Shown: positions 34,265 through 43,167 of the stretch, in pieces
Layout of the letters: each line of letters opens with the position of its first letter
Numbering within the stretch: the stretch's first letter is position 1
NCBI RefSeq assembly: GCF_006716745.1
Contig: NZ_VFPP01000001.1
Span: forward strand, 310,001 to 374,000
Direction: 5' to 3'
From: Saccharothrix saharensis
GTDB lineage: Bacteria; Actinomycetota; Actinomycetes; Mycobacteriales; Pseudonocardiaceae
Length of the DNA stretch: 64,000 nt
The notes under the pieces: model-generated
The model's database searches: none
Told to the model about the DNA's origin: nothing
The model's input: the letters and a program-made list of their open reading frames with translations, nothing else
Translations under genes and position numbers: made by a program

Positions 34265-35085
34265 CGCACGAGCCCGGCCATCGCCCGGCCCGCCGCGACG
34301 AACGCGGCCGGCGCGTCGGGGGCGAGCGCGCCCGACCGGTGGGGCACCAGCGCCACGTGCGGCTCCAACGACCACGCGCCCCGGTACCCGTGGGCTCGCA
34401 ACAGCTCCACGCAGTCGGCCACCCGCGCGTCACCCGACCCGGGCGGCACGAACCGGTCGCCCGTCGCGTCCTTCACGTGCACGTGCTCGACGTGCGCGAC
34501 CACCTCGCGCAGCATCGCGTACCCGTCGTAGCCGTGCGCGACGCCGTTGCCGGTGTCGAACAGCAGCTTCAACGCCGGGTTGTCCACCGCGTCGAGGAGG
34601 TCCAGCGCCCGCTCGGCGCTCGTGCCGGCCCAGCCGGAGCAGTTCTCGTGCAGCAGCACGACGCCGGCCGCCTCCGCCAGCTCGGCCAGCATCGACACCC
34701 GCGTGATCACCCGGTCGCGCCACCGCCGCTCGGACAGGCCCGCGTTCGGGTACGACATGATCCGCACGAACCGGGTCCCGAGCGCGGCGCACCGGCGCAG
34801 CAGCACGTCCAGCTCGGCCAGGTCGTCCTCGAACGGCGTGCTGATCGGCCGTGCCCACCCGCCGATCCGCGAGGCCAGGCACACCGCCCGCACCCCGCGC
34901 GCCGCGAGCTCCTTCGCCACCACCGCGAACCCGTCGTCGTCCAGGTCCGCGACCGCCCGCCCGCCCACCGTGCGCAGCTCGACGTGCGACCAGCCCAGCT
35001 CGGCCAGCACCGCCAACTGCCCCGGCAGGTCCGGCGCGGCCTCGTCGGTGATGCCGGCGAGCACCGGCCGCGGTCTACCGGACAT
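34261..35085 (-). CDS. Sugar phosphate isomerase/epimerase (xylose-isomerase-like TIM barrel)
   Basis: A 274-residue AP-endonuclease-2/IolE-type TIM-barrel protein. Metal-binding strands are visible: WSHVELRTVGG, VVLLHENCSGWAG, ALKLLFDTGNGVAHG, HVEHVHVKDATG and YRGAWSLEPH, giving the usual Glu/Asp/His/Glu set. The family contains isomerases, epimerases and dehydratases of sugars and inosose. In this setting it may isomerise or dehydrate the keto-sugar made by one of the two Gfo/Idh enzymes. Its ATG overlaps the upstream Gfo/Idh gene by 11 bp and its stop overlaps the M20 gene. Confidence 0.87.
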   Translation of the reverse strand: MSGRPRPVLAGITDEAAPDLPGQLAVLAELGWSHVELRTVGGRAVADLDDDGFAVVAKELAARGVRAVCLASRIGGWARPISTPFEDDLAELDVLLRRCAALGTRFVRIMSYPNAGLSERRWRDRVITRVSMLAELAEAAGVVLLHENCSGWAGTSAERALDLLDAVDNPALKLLFDTGNGVAHGYDGYAMLREVVAHVEHVHVKDATGDRFVPPGSGDARVADCVELLRAHGYRGAWSLEPHVALVPHRSGALAPDAPAAFVAAGRAMAGLVR

Positions 35086-36112
35086 GCGCGGCCACCGAGC
35101 CGGGCGCCGTCTCGCCGCGCGCCGCCGGTATCACCGGCTCGGCGCAGATGTTCTTGGCCACCGCCAGCAGCTGCACCACGTCCGTGGCGAACGCGAAACC
35201 GCGCGCGTGCTGGTCGCCCGCCGCGTGGAACAGCCGGTAGGCGCGCAGCACCCACTCGGTCAGCGAGTCGTCCCGCAGCACCTCGTGCTCGCGCCGGCCG
35301 TTGAGCGTGACGGTGAGCTGCGAGTGGTCGTCGTCGTCGCTGACCGCGTAGTGGCCGACCGCCCGACCCTTCTCGAACTCCACGGTGATCCGGCGCTCCC
35401 GCACCGGCGAGGTGAGGTCGGAGTTGATCTCGGTGCGCACGCCGCTGTTGTGCCGCAGCCCGATCCGCGCGCCACCCATCCGCGGCACGACCACGTCGCC
35501 CACGGTCAGGTCGTGGCCCGCCGCGTGCGTGACCCGCGCGCTGCCCGCGAGCCGCAGGGCCAGCGCCACGCCGTGCGGCAGCTCCACGTCGAACGCGGTC
35601 TGGTGGCTCGGCCTGGTCAGCGACCGGCGGAAGCGGGGCTTGTTCTGCACGATCGAGATCGTCCGCGGCTCACCCAGCGTGCCGCCGCGCACCAGCTCCA
35701 TCAGCCGCACGGTGAGCGAGCTGGTCAGCCACGGCTCCACCACCGCGATCCGCAGGCCGTGCTTGCGGCGCAGCCGGATCACCCGGGCCAGGTCGTCGGT
35801 GTCCACGGCCAGCGGCTTCTCCGCGATCACGTTGCGGAAGCCGCGCTCGGCCAGCTCGGCCATCACCTCGGCGCGCACGGACGGCGGTGTGCACACGTGC
35901 GCGACCGTGTCGCTCGGGTCGAGCAGGGCGGCGGCCTCGGCGAGGCTGCCCACCATCGCCAGGCCGGGTCGTTCCGCGGGCAGCCGCCGCGGGTCGCACG
36001 CCACGACCGGCCGGTCGTCGAACAGCTGCCGGACCGAGGTCCGCGCCCTGGCCAGTACCGGCAGGTGCAGGTCCGCACCGGCTCGGCCCAGTCCCACGAC
36101 GAGTGTGCGCAC
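35075..36112 (-). CDS. Gfo/Idh/MocA-family oxidoreductase, first gene of minus operon
   Basis: A 345-residue NAD(P)-dependent dehydrogenase. VVGLGRAGADLHLPVL (5-20) is the nucleotide loop, NVIAEKPLAVD holds the catalytic lysine, and HQTAFDVELPHGVALALRL replaces the usual catalytic GxxxDxxxH helix while keeping Asp and His. In WbpB-like enzymes this reaction makes the 3-keto group of a UDP-N-acetyl-uronic acid for a DegT aminotransferase, and a DegT gene starts 198 bp away on the other strand. It heads the minus operon. ATG 36112 begins the Rossmann strand directly. Confidence 0.86.
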   Translation of the reverse strand: MRTLVVGLGRAGADLHLPVLARARTSVRQLFDDRPVVACDPRRLPAERPGLAMVGSLAEAAALLDPSDTVAHVCTPPSVRAEVMAELAERGFRNVIAEKPLAVDTDDLARVIRLRRKHGLRIAVVEPWLTSSLTVRLMELVRGGTLGEPRTISIVQNKPRFRRSLTRPSHQTAFDVELPHGVALALRLAGSARVTHAAGHDLTVGDVVVPRMGGARIGLRHNSGVRTEINSDLTSPVRERRITVEFEKGRAVGHYAVSDDDDHSQLTVTLNGRREHEVLRDDSLTEWVLRAYRLFHAAGDQHARGFAFATDVVQLLAVAKNICAEPVIPAARGETAPGSVAAHVR

Positions 36113-36309
36113 TAGTTGAGCCCCGTCTTGTCCGGTCCGGTCTCGAAGTCATCGGGAATGAGCGGTGTCCGCTCCCAATTGATGGCCCCGACGGTGTCCC
36201 AAAAGCGAAGGCATGTCAACCGCGCGCGGGTGAGTTGACCAGGAAGAGTGAACTGACCGGCGGTCGGCCGCCGGCCCGGTGACCTGCCATACGCTCACCT
36301 CCGGAAGCG
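36113..36309. promoter_or_regulatory. Divergent promoter region of the biosynthetic operons
   Basis: A 197-bp gap between the minus and plus biosynthetic operons. It contains an inverted repeat CCGGCGG-TCGG-CCGCCGG at 36257-36274 just ahead of the plus operon, and an AT-richer block near 36165-36240 with GAGTTGACC and GTGAACTGACC. Both operons probably start here and may share one regulator; no regulator gene lies in the cluster. Confidence 0.5.
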
Positions 36310-37485
36310 GTGACCGCGGAGGTGAGTGCGCTGGCCGTGCCATTCTTCACGCAATCGGCGACATTTTCCGGATTGTGGCCGACAACGCGACGGCACATTG
36401 TCGATGTGATTCAGAACGGCAAGTACTCGCACGGGCGAAAAGTGCTCGAACTGGAAAGCGCGCTGGCCGCGTACACCGGGGCCGCGCACGTGATCGGCGT
36501 GAACAGCGGCACCGACGCGCTCGTGCTCCTGCTGCGCGCGTGCGGCCTGCGCCCCGGTGACGAGGTGGTCGTGCCCGCGTTCTCGTTCATCGCGTCGGCG
36601 TCCTCGGTGGTGCTGGCGGGCGGGCGGCCGGTGTTCGCCGACGTCGAGCCGGACGGCTACGGCCTCGACCCGGTTTCGGTCGCCGCCGTCGCCGGACCGC
36701 GCACCCGGTTCGTCGTGCCGGTGCACCTGTTCCACCACCTCGCAGACCTGACCGGGCTGGCCGAGGTGGCCCGCCGGCTGGGTCTGACCGTGGTCGAGGA
36801 CAGCGCCGAGGCGATCGGCATGCGCTACCAGGGCGTGCACGCGGGTCTGCACGGCGCGGGGGGAGTGCTGTCGTTCTTCCCGACCAAGACCCTCGGCGCG
36901 CTCGGCGACGCGGGGGCGGTGATCACCAACGACCCCGGGATCGCGGAGACGGTGAGCGCGCTGCGCCACCACGGGCGGTTCGGTCGCACGATCGACAACT
37001 TCCCCGGCATCGCCACGGGCACCGGCGCGGTCGGCGTGAACAGCAAGATGGACGACGTCCAGGCCGCCGTGCTGCTGGCCAAGCTGGACCGGCTCGAAGC
37101 CGACATCCGGTGCCGCGCGGTGCTGGCCCGGCGGTACGCCGAGGGCCTGGCCGGGGTGCCGGGTGTGCGCAAGCTGCCGTCCGTGCTGCCGCGGCGGGCG
37201 AGCGTGCGCGGCGTGTTCTACGCGTACGTGGTCGAGGTCGACCGGCGTGACGACCTGGCCGTGCACCTGGCCGCGCGCGGCATCGGCACGGAGACCTACT
37301 ACCCCTCGCCGCTGCACCTGCAACCGTGCTTCGCCGACCTCGGGCACCGGCCGGGGGACTTCCCGCACGCCGAGGCGGCCTGCGCGCGCACCCTCGCGCT
37401 GCCGCTGTACCCGGACCTGCCACCGGGCGACGTGGACCGGGTGTGCGCGGAGATCCGCTCCTTCTACCTCGGGGAGCGCGCGTGA
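36310..37485 (+). CDS. DegT/DnrJ/EryC1/StrS-family sugar aminotransferase 1
   Basis: A 391-residue PLP aminotransferase acting on keto-sugars or keto-cyclitols. The PLP lysine is K193 in LSFFPTKTLGALGDAG, the cofactor Asp lies in VVEDSAEAIG, and VNSGTDALVLLLRACGLRPGDEV and the active-site loop around NSKMDDVQAAVL are typical. Sequence features such as the FFPTKTLGALGDAG block resemble WbpE/DesV-type enzymes. The start is uncertain: GTG 36310 is used, with GTG 36322 and 36337 as alternatives. It overlaps the second aminotransferase by four bases and should act on the ketone made by a Gfo/Idh enzyme of the opposite operon. Confidence 0.87.
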   Translation: MTAEVSALAVPFFTQSATFSGLWPTTRRHIVDVIQNGKYSHGRKVLELESALAAYTGAAHVIGVNSGTDALVLLLRACGLRPGDEVVVPAFSFIASASSVVLAGGRPVFADVEPDGYGLDPVSVAAVAGPRTRFVVPVHLFHHLADLTGLAEVARRLGLTVVEDSAEAIGMRYQGVHAGLHGAGGVLSFFPTKTLGALGDAGAVITNDPGIAETVSALRHHGRFGRTIDNFPGIATGTGAVGVNSKMDDVQAAVLLAKLDRLEADIRCRAVLARRYAEGLAGVPGVRKLPSVLPRRASVRGVFYAYVVEVDRRDDLAVHLAARGIGTETYYPSPLHLQPCFADLGHRPGDFPHAEAACARTLALPLYPDLPPGDVDRVCAEIRSFYLGERA

Positions 37486-38609
37486 GCATCCCGTTCTTCC
37501 CGCCCGACCTGTTCGACGGCGACCTGCTGCTGGAGGTCGTCGAGGAGGTCGGCCTCGCACCCGACCAGCGGTTCATCCTCGGCACGCGCACGGCGGAGTT
37601 CGAGGCGGTGCTGCGCGACGCGCTCGGCGTCGCGGACGCGGTGGCCTGCGGCAGCGGCACGGGGGCGTTGACGCTGGCGCTGCGCGCGATGGGCGTGGGT
37701 CCGGGTGACGAGGTGATCGTGCCCGCCTACGGGTGCGCGCCGCTGGCGTCCGCGCCGCTGGTCCTGGGCGCGACCCCGGTGTTCGCCGACGTGGACCCGT
37801 GGACGGTGGTGGTCGACCCGGCCGAGGTCGACAAGCTCGTCACCGAGCGCACCAAGGTGATCATGCCCGCGCACGTGTTCTCCGTGATGGCGGACATGCC
37901 CGCGCTGCGGCGGATCGCCACCGGGGCGGGCGTGCGGCTGCTGGAGGACTCCGCGGTCGGGCAGGGCGGTGTGCTCGCCGGGCGGGCGGCCGGGACCTGG
38001 GGCGACGCGGGCGTGTTCTCGTTCGTCCAGGTCAAGACGTTCGGCATGCCCGGCGAGGGCGGCATGGTCGTCACCGGCGACCCGGCGCTGGCCCGCGAGG
38101 TGCGGATGCTGCGCAACCACGGCCAGGACGGCGTGCACCGGTTCGTGCACCACCGGGTCGGGTTCAACAGCCGGTTCGACGAGGTGATGGCCGCCTTCCA
38201 GTTGCGCCGCTTCGCCACCCTGCCCGACCGGCTGGCACGGCGGGCGGCCATCGGCGAGTACTACACGTCGCGCTTCGCCGACCTGGCCGGCCGGGGGGTG
38301 CTCGCGCCGCCGCCCGGTCGCGACGGCCGCTGCTTCTACGTCTACTCGCTGCTGGCCGACCGGCGGGACGCGCTGCGCGACCACCTGGCCGGGCGGGGCA
38401 TCGGCTCGCACGTCTACTACCCGGCGCCGCTCCCGCGCCAGCCCGCGTTCGCCCGGCACGCCCGACCGGATCGCGACTGGCCCGCCGCGGCGTCGGCCGC
38501 GCGCCGCCAACTGGCCATCCCGATCCACCCCCACCTGACCGACGCGCAGGTGGAACGCATCGCCGACGAGGTGTGCCGGTTCGCGGCCACGTCCGGCGCA
38601 CACGGCTGA
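37482..38609 (+). CDS. DegT/DnrJ/EryC1/StrS-family sugar aminotransferase 2
   Basis: A 375-residue paralogue-type PLP aminotransferase. The PLP lysine is K185 in FSFVQVKTFGMPGEGGM, with LLEDSAVGQGG before it and VGFNSRFDEVMAAFQLRRF after it. The FVQVK-T-F-G-M version differs from the first aminotransferase, suggesting a distinct substrate, so the product probably carries two amino groups or one amino group introduced at two stages. GTG 37482 overlaps the preceding stop by four bases, and a 10-bp gap leads to the UbiA gene. Confidence 0.87.
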   Translation: MSIPFFPPDLFDGDLLLEVVEEVGLAPDQRFILGTRTAEFEAVLRDALGVADAVACGSGTGALTLALRAMGVGPGDEVIVPAYGCAPLASAPLVLGATPVFADVDPWTVVVDPAEVDKLVTERTKVIMPAHVFSVMADMPALRRIATGAGVRLLEDSAVGQGGVLAGRAAGTWGDAGVFSFVQVKTFGMPGEGGMVVTGDPALAREVRMLRNHGQDGVHRFVHHRVGFNSRFDEVMAAFQLRRFATLPDRLARRAAIGEYYTSRFADLAGRGVLAPPPGRDGRCFYVYSLLADRRDALRDHLAGRGIGSHVYYPAPLPRQPAFARHARPDRDWPAAASAARRQLAIPIHPHLTDAQVERIADEVCRFAATSGAHG

Positions 38610-38619
38610 GGAGACCTCG

Positions 38620-39543
38620 ATGACCACCGTCGTCACGCCCGGGTCCACGGGCGCGTACGTGAAGCTGGCCAAGCTCGACATCGTCGACTACTACCTCGGC
38701 GTCCTCGTGGTGTGGGCGCTGCTCGCGCCCGCGTCGCGGCTGGACCCCGGCGTGCTGGCCACCCTGGGCGTGTTCCTGGTCGGCGAGGTGTTCGTGATCG
38801 TCGCGATGGTCGCGCTGGACGACCTCACCGGCTACCGCGACGGCAGCGACGCGGCGAACTACGCCCCGGACGCGCCCGCGCGCAAGCTCAACCGCAAACC
38901 GCTGGTCGCGGGCACGCTGACCGAGCCGCAGGTGCTGCGGTTCGCGCTGGTCACCGCCGCCGTCGGCGCGGCGGTGTGGCTGGGCGCGCTGGCCGTCGCA
39001 CCGCACCGTCCGCTGTGGGCGGTCGCGCTGGTGGCGGTCACCTACTTCTTCGCGCTGCAGTACTCGTGGGGCGTGAAGCTGAGCTACCGGGGCTTCCAGG
39101 AGTTCTTCCTGGCCGCGCTCGGCTGGGCGCTGGTGCTCGCGCCGTACGGCCTGGCCACCGGCGACCTCGACGGCGTGGTGGTCGTGCAGGCGCTCCTCTT
39201 CGGCCTCGGGCCGCTGCTGTTCGGCGTCTACTCCAACACCAACGACGTCGAGGGGGACCGGCGGGTCGGCCGGCCCACCGTGGCGGCGCTGACCACGCCG
39301 CGCGGCAACCGGTTGTTCGTCCGGGCCGTGTCGGTGTGCGAGTTCCTGCTGGTCCTGGCGCTGCCGCTGGTGGGCGGCCCGTGGTGGTTCCCGCTCGCCC
39401 TGCTGCCCACGGTCGTGTTGCGGCTCCGGCAGTTGCGCGTCGGCTTCGGCCGGGGCGACATCCTGCGGGCCCGGCGGATCGGCATCGACGTGCACCGGGT
39501 GACCGTGGTGACGCTCGTCGTGGTGAACCTGGTGGTGCGGTGA
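38620..39543 (+). CDS. UbiA-family membrane prenyltransferase
   Basis: A 307-residue polytopic membrane enzyme with about nine helices. Both Asp motifs are present: D67-D68-L-T-G-Y-R-D74 in the first helical bundle and N208-D209-V-E-G-D213 in the second, which hold magnesium and the prenyl diphosphate; RKLNRKPLVAGTLT follows the first motif as in other UbiA proteins. Acceptors in the family range from aromatic acids and chlorin to phosphoribose. The acceptor here is unknown; no prenyl diphosphate synthase is in the window, so a housekeeping prenyl donor is likely. ATG 38620 has GGAG nearby; its stop shares a base with the next start. Confidence 0.87.
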   Translation: MTTVVTPGSTGAYVKLAKLDIVDYYLGVLVVWALLAPASRLDPGVLATLGVFLVGEVFVIVAMVALDDLTGYRDGSDAANYAPDAPARKLNRKPLVAGTLTEPQVLRFALVTAAVGAAVWLGALAVAPHRPLWAVALVAVTYFFALQYSWGVKLSYRGFQEFFLAALGWALVLAPYGLATGDLDGVVVVQALLFGLGPLLFGVYSNTNDVEGDRRVGRPTVAALTTPRGNRLFVRAVSVCEFLLVLALPLVGGPWWFPLALLPTVVLRLRQLRVGFGRGDILRARRIGIDVHRVTVVTLVVVNLVVR

Positions 39544-40853
39544 TGGACCTCGACGTGGCCGTGATCGGCGCGGGGATCGCGGGGCTGGCCGCCGCGCACG
39601 AGCTGGCCCGGGCGGGGCGCGAGGTGCGGGTGTTCGAGGCGGCCGACCACGTGGGCGGCCGGATGGCGACCCGCCACGAGTCCGGGTTCGCGATCGACAC
39701 CGGCGCGGAGCAGGTCTCCACCCGCGGCTACCCGAACACGTGGGAGCTGCTGCGGCGGTTGGGCGTCGAGGACGTGCCGAAGATCGGTCGGCAGCTCGGC
39801 GTGTGGCGCGACGGCCGGGTCCGGCGCGGGTTGGCGCACCCCCTCGGCCTGGTCACCGGTGCTGGGCTGCCCGTGCGGGCCCGACTGGACTTCGCGCGCG
39901 CGACCCGGGGCCTGGGCGCGCTCGACACCGCGCGGCCCGAGGCGTCGCGCGCGGGTCGCGCCACCGTCGCCGAGTTCTGCGCGCCCCACCACCGCGACGT
40001 GCTGGAGTACCTGTGCCAGCCGGTGGTGTCGGGGTTCTTCGGGTGGCGGCCGGAGCGCTCGGCCGCCGCGCCGTTCCTGGCCCTGCTCGACGCCATCGGC
40101 CCGGCCACGGCCTGGCGGACCTACGCCGGCGGCATGGACGTGGCGGCCCGGGCGCTGGCCGCGCCGCTCGACGTCACCCCGTCGTTCCCGGTGCGCGAGG
40201 TGCTGGCCGGACCGGGGTACGCCCGGATCACCGGTCCGGGCGGGGAGTTCCGGGTCCGGGCGGTGGTGCTGGCCGTGCCCGCGCCCACCGCCCGCGCGCT
40301 GTACGTCAACCCGCCGTTGCACGAGCGGCGCTTCCTGGACGCCTGCTCGTTCACCCCGATGGTGAAGGCGCACTTCATGCTCGACCACCGCCCGGAGCCG
40401 GACGTGTACCTGCTGGCCGTGCCGAGGTCGGAGAGCCCGTCGGTGTCGGTGGTGCTGTTCGACCACCTCAAGCACCCCGACCGCGCGCCCGCGGGCCGCG
40501 GCCTGGTCACCGTGATCGCCAACCCCCTGGTCGCGCTGGCGATGCTGGAGGCGCCGGACGACGAGGTGGTCTCCGCACTCGCCGCCGAGGCCGAGCGCTT
40601 CGTGCCGGGCCTGCGCGCCGCCGTGACGGGCTCGGTGGTGCACCGGTTCCGCCACGGCCTGCCCGAGGCCACGCCCCGCGCCCTGGCGCTGCGCGGCGAG
40701 TTCGCGTCCGGTCTCGGAGGGGTCGTCGACTACGCGGGCGACTGGGTGTCCTTGAGCCCCTACAGCGAAGCCGCGGTGCGCTCGGGTCGCGCCGCCGCCG
40801 CACGGGTCCACGCCGTGTCCCCGGACACCGGCAACAGGAGGCAACACGCATGA
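39543..40853 (+). CDS. FAD-dependent amine-oxidase/protoporphyrinogen-oxidase-like protein
   Basis: A 436-residue flavoprotein. VAVIGAGIAGLAAAHELARAG (5-25) and VFEAADHVGGRMATR form the FAD-binding start, and the C-terminal GGVVDYAGDWVSLSPYSEAAVRSGRAAA closes the flavin site. The relatives are amine oxidases, protoporphyrinogen oxidase and carotene desaturases, which oxidise C-N or C-C bonds. The gene sits between a UbiA and an acyl-adenylating enzyme, so oxidation of the prenylated ring or of an amine is possible. ATG 39543 overlaps the UbiA stop by one base (TGATG), and the end overlaps the ligase start by four. Confidence 0.85.
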   Translation: MDLDVAVIGAGIAGLAAAHELARAGREVRVFEAADHVGGRMATRHESGFAIDTGAEQVSTRGYPNTWELLRRLGVEDVPKIGRQLGVWRDGRVRRGLAHPLGLVTGAGLPVRARLDFARATRGLGALDTARPEASRAGRATVAEFCAPHHRDVLEYLCQPVVSGFFGWRPERSAAAPFLALLDAIGPATAWRTYAGGMDVAARALAAPLDVTPSFPVREVLAGPGYARITGPGGEFRVRAVVLAVPAPTARALYVNPPLHERRFLDACSFTPMVKAHFMLDHRPEPDVYLLAVPRSESPSVSVVLFDHLKHPDRAPAGRGLVTVIANPLVALAMLEAPDDEVVSALAAEAERFVPGLRAAVTGSVVHRFRHGLPEATPRALALRGEFASGLGGVVDYAGDWVSLSPYSEAAVRSGRAAAARVHAVSPDTGNRRQHA

Positions 40854-42403
40854 GGCCGCACGACATGGGCACGCTGTTCGACGAGGTCGCGGCGCGCGGC
40901 ACGCACACCACCGTGCACCTGGACCGGCCGTTCGACATCCTGCCCGGGGGCCACGGGCCGGGCGTCGACCACACCGTGCCGCAACTGGCCGGGCTGGTCC
41001 GCGAGGCCGCCGGGTGGCTGTACGAGGCGGGTGCGCGGCGCGGCGACCGGGTGGCGGTGGTCAAGCGCAACCACTACGACTACGACCTGCTCGCGTGCGC
41101 GGCGGTGCGGATCGGGGCGGTGCCCGCGCTGCTGTCCGGGCACCTGCCCGACGACGTGCTGGAGATCCTGCTCAAGCGCCTGGACCCGGCGGTGCTGGTC
41201 ACCGACCGCGTGCCGCCCGCCGGGTCGGCGCGGCGGGTGCTGTCGCTCGGGGATCCCGCGCCGGGCGCGCTGACGCTGGACGACGTGCGGGGCGCGCGCG
41301 TGCCCGCACCCCGGCGCCGGCACGACGACGAACCGCTGGTGGTCAACCACACCTCGGGCACGACCGGCGTGCCCAAGCTCGTCGTGCACACGACCCGCAC
41401 GCTCGTGCACCGGCTGGCCCGGTTCGAGGCGGTGCGCTGGCCGGTGATCGGCGTGCGGCGCGGCGACGTCGTGGCCAACGCGAGCTCCTACGCGCACGGC
41501 CGCACGTTCTGCTGGACGGCCAGTGTGTTCTGCCTCGCGCCGCGCAAGGTCGTGCTGCTCAGCGACCCGGACGCGGCCGAGCGCGTGCTGGCCCGGCACC
41601 GGCCGACGACGGTGGAGGCGCTGCCCTCGGCCTACGTGCGGTGGCGGCCGCTGGCGGCCCGGCCGGACAACCCGTTCCGCGACGTGCGGCTGTTCGTCAG
41701 CACCTACGACGCCATGCACCCGCCGGCGATGCGGGCGATGCTGCACGCCTCCCGCCGCAGGCGGCCGCTGTGGGTGCAGGGCTGGGGCCAGACCGAGACC
41801 GGGCCGCTGACGTTCCGCTTCCTCACCCGCCGCGCGCTGGAGCGCTCGCCCGACGCCCGCGACCTGGGCCGCCCGGTGCCCGGCCGCACCCGGCTGCGCG
41901 TGGTGGACCCGGTCACGCTCACGCCCGTGCCGCGCGGGCACAGCGGGCTCGTGCTGGCCCGCACGGCGGCCCGGTGCGCCGGGTACGTCGGCGAGCAGGA
42001 CCGTTGGCACGCCAAGGCCACCGGGCCGTGGTGGAACACCGGTGACCTGGGCGTGCTCACTCGGGGTGGCGCGGTGCGCCTGCTGGACCGCGAGGTGGAC
42101 TCGGTGCCGGGGCTGAGCTGCCTGCGCCTGGAGGACCTGGTCGAGGACCGGCTGCCCGAGGTGGTGGAGTGCGTGGTGCTCGGCACGCCGGGCCGCCCGC
42201 CCCTCCCGGTGCTGGTGACGTCCGCCCCGCTGGACCCGGCGGCGTGGCGGCGCGCGGTGGCCGACCTGCCGCCGATGGCCGACCCGGAGGTGCTGGCGTG
42301 GGAGGACGTGCCGCGCACCGCCACCGGCAAGGTGCGCCGGCTCGACCTGCTCACCCGGCTGGCCGGCACCGCCGAGACCCACGGCAGCGGGCGGTGGACG
42401 TGA
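40850..42403 (+). CDS. Acyl-CoA synthetase/AMP-ligase 1
   Basis: A 517-residue adenylate-forming enzyme. The P-loop is intact (N166-H-T-S-G-T-T-G-V-P-K176), WGQTETGPLTF is the A5 motif, WWNTGDLG the A7 motif, and the catalytic lysine is in TATGKVRRLDLL near the C-terminus. It should activate a carboxylic acid to the acyl-AMP and pass it to CoA, an amine or a carrier. No carrier protein, NRPS or PKS gene is adjacent, so direct transfer to CoA or to an amino group is most likely. ATG 40850 has AGGAGG eight bases upstream and overlaps the previous stop. Confidence 0.88.
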   Translation: MRPHDMGTLFDEVAARGTHTTVHLDRPFDILPGGHGPGVDHTVPQLAGLVREAAGWLYEAGARRGDRVAVVKRNHYDYDLLACAAVRIGAVPALLSGHLPDDVLEILLKRLDPAVLVTDRVPPAGSARRVLSLGDPAPGALTLDDVRGARVPAPRRRHDDEPLVVNHTSGTTGVPKLVVHTTRTLVHRLARFEAVRWPVIGVRRGDVVANASSYAHGRTFCWTASVFCLAPRKVVLLSDPDAAERVLARHRPTTVEALPSAYVRWRPLAARPDNPFRDVRLFVSTYDAMHPPAMRAMLHASRRRRPLWVQGWGQTETGPLTFRFLTRRALERSPDARDLGRPVPGRTRLRVVDPVTLTPVPRGHSGLVLARTAARCAGYVGEQDRWHAKATGPWWNTGDLGVLTRGGAVRLLDREVDSVPGLSCLRLEDLVEDRLPEVVECVVLGTPGRPPLPVLVTSAPLDPAAWRRAVADLPPMADPEVLAWEDVPRTATGKVRRLDLLTRLAGTAETHGSGRWT

Positions 42404-43167
42404 CCACCTACGTGTTCGACCGGGCGCACGTCGCCGAGCAGCACCGCTGCCTGGCCGCCGCCTACGACCCGGTGACCTTCGCCCGGCTGGCCCAGACCGG
42501 GGTCCGGGCCGGGTGGCGGTGCCTGGACGTCGGCGCGGGCGGCGGCAGCGTGGCGCACTGGCTGGCCGGGCGCGGCGCGACGGTGCTCGCGACCGACGTG
42601 CAGCCCGACCACGTGCCGCCCGCGCCCCGGCTCACCGTGCTGCGGCACGACGTGGTGTGCGACCCGCTGCCCGACGCCGCGTTCGACCTGGTCCACGTGC
42701 GGCTCGTGCTGCGCCACCTGCCGGAGCGGGACGCCGTGCTGCGCAAGCTCGTCGCCGCGCTCAAGCCGGGCGGCTGGTTGCAGGTGGACGAGTTCGACAA
42801 CTCCTACAGCCCGGTGCTGCTCGCGCCGACCCGGGACGCCGCCGAGCTGTACGAGACGTTCCTGGCGGTCAAGGAGAGCGTGTTCGACGCGTTCGGCGTG
42901 GACGGCGCGTGGGGACGCAAGGTGGCGGGCGCGATGGCCGGCGCCGGGCTGGTCGACGTGGACCCGCGGGTGGTCGTGCACCCGTGGCGGGCCGGGTCGC
43001 CGGGCGTGCGGCTGCTCGCGCACACCACGCACATGCTGCGGGATAAGCTGGTGGAGGCGGGCATGACCGACGCTCAGTTGGCGGCGGTGCGCGAGCTGCT
43101 GGCCGACGGCCGGTTCCTGGCCGCGTCGCCGGTCGTCTACTCGGTGCACGGGCGGCGGCCGGCATGA
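42400..43167 (+). CDS. SAM-dependent methyltransferase
   Basis: A 255-residue class I methyltransferase. The SAM-binding loop is CLDVGAGGGSVAHWLAGRGA (about 41-60), the acidic strand LATDVQPDHV, and LVHVRLVLRHLPERDAVLRKLVAALKPGGW covers motifs II and III. The N-terminus (TTYVFDRAHVAEQHRCLAAAYDPVTF) resembles small-molecule O- or N-methyltransferases of biosynthetic clusters. Substrate unknown. GTG 42400 overlaps the ligase stop by four bases and its own stop overlaps the CoA-transferase-like gene by four. Confidence 0.88.
   Translation: MTTYVFDRAHVAEQHRCLAAAYDPVTFARLAQTGVRAGWRCLDVGAGGGSVAHWLAGRGATVLATDVQPDHVPPAPRLTVLRHDVVCDPLPDAAFDLVHVRLVLRHLPERDAVLRKLVAALKPGGWLQVDEFDNSYSPVLLAPTRDAAELYETFLAVKESVFDAFGVDGAWGRKVAGAMAGAGLVDVDPRVVVHPWRAGSPGVRLLAHTTHMLRDKLVEAGMTDAQLAAVRELLADGRFLAASPVVYSVHGRRPA

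Noticed and set aside
36257..36274. Intrinsic terminator in the divergent promoter region
   Set aside because: Both flanking operons read outward from it, so the symmetric element is more likely an operator.
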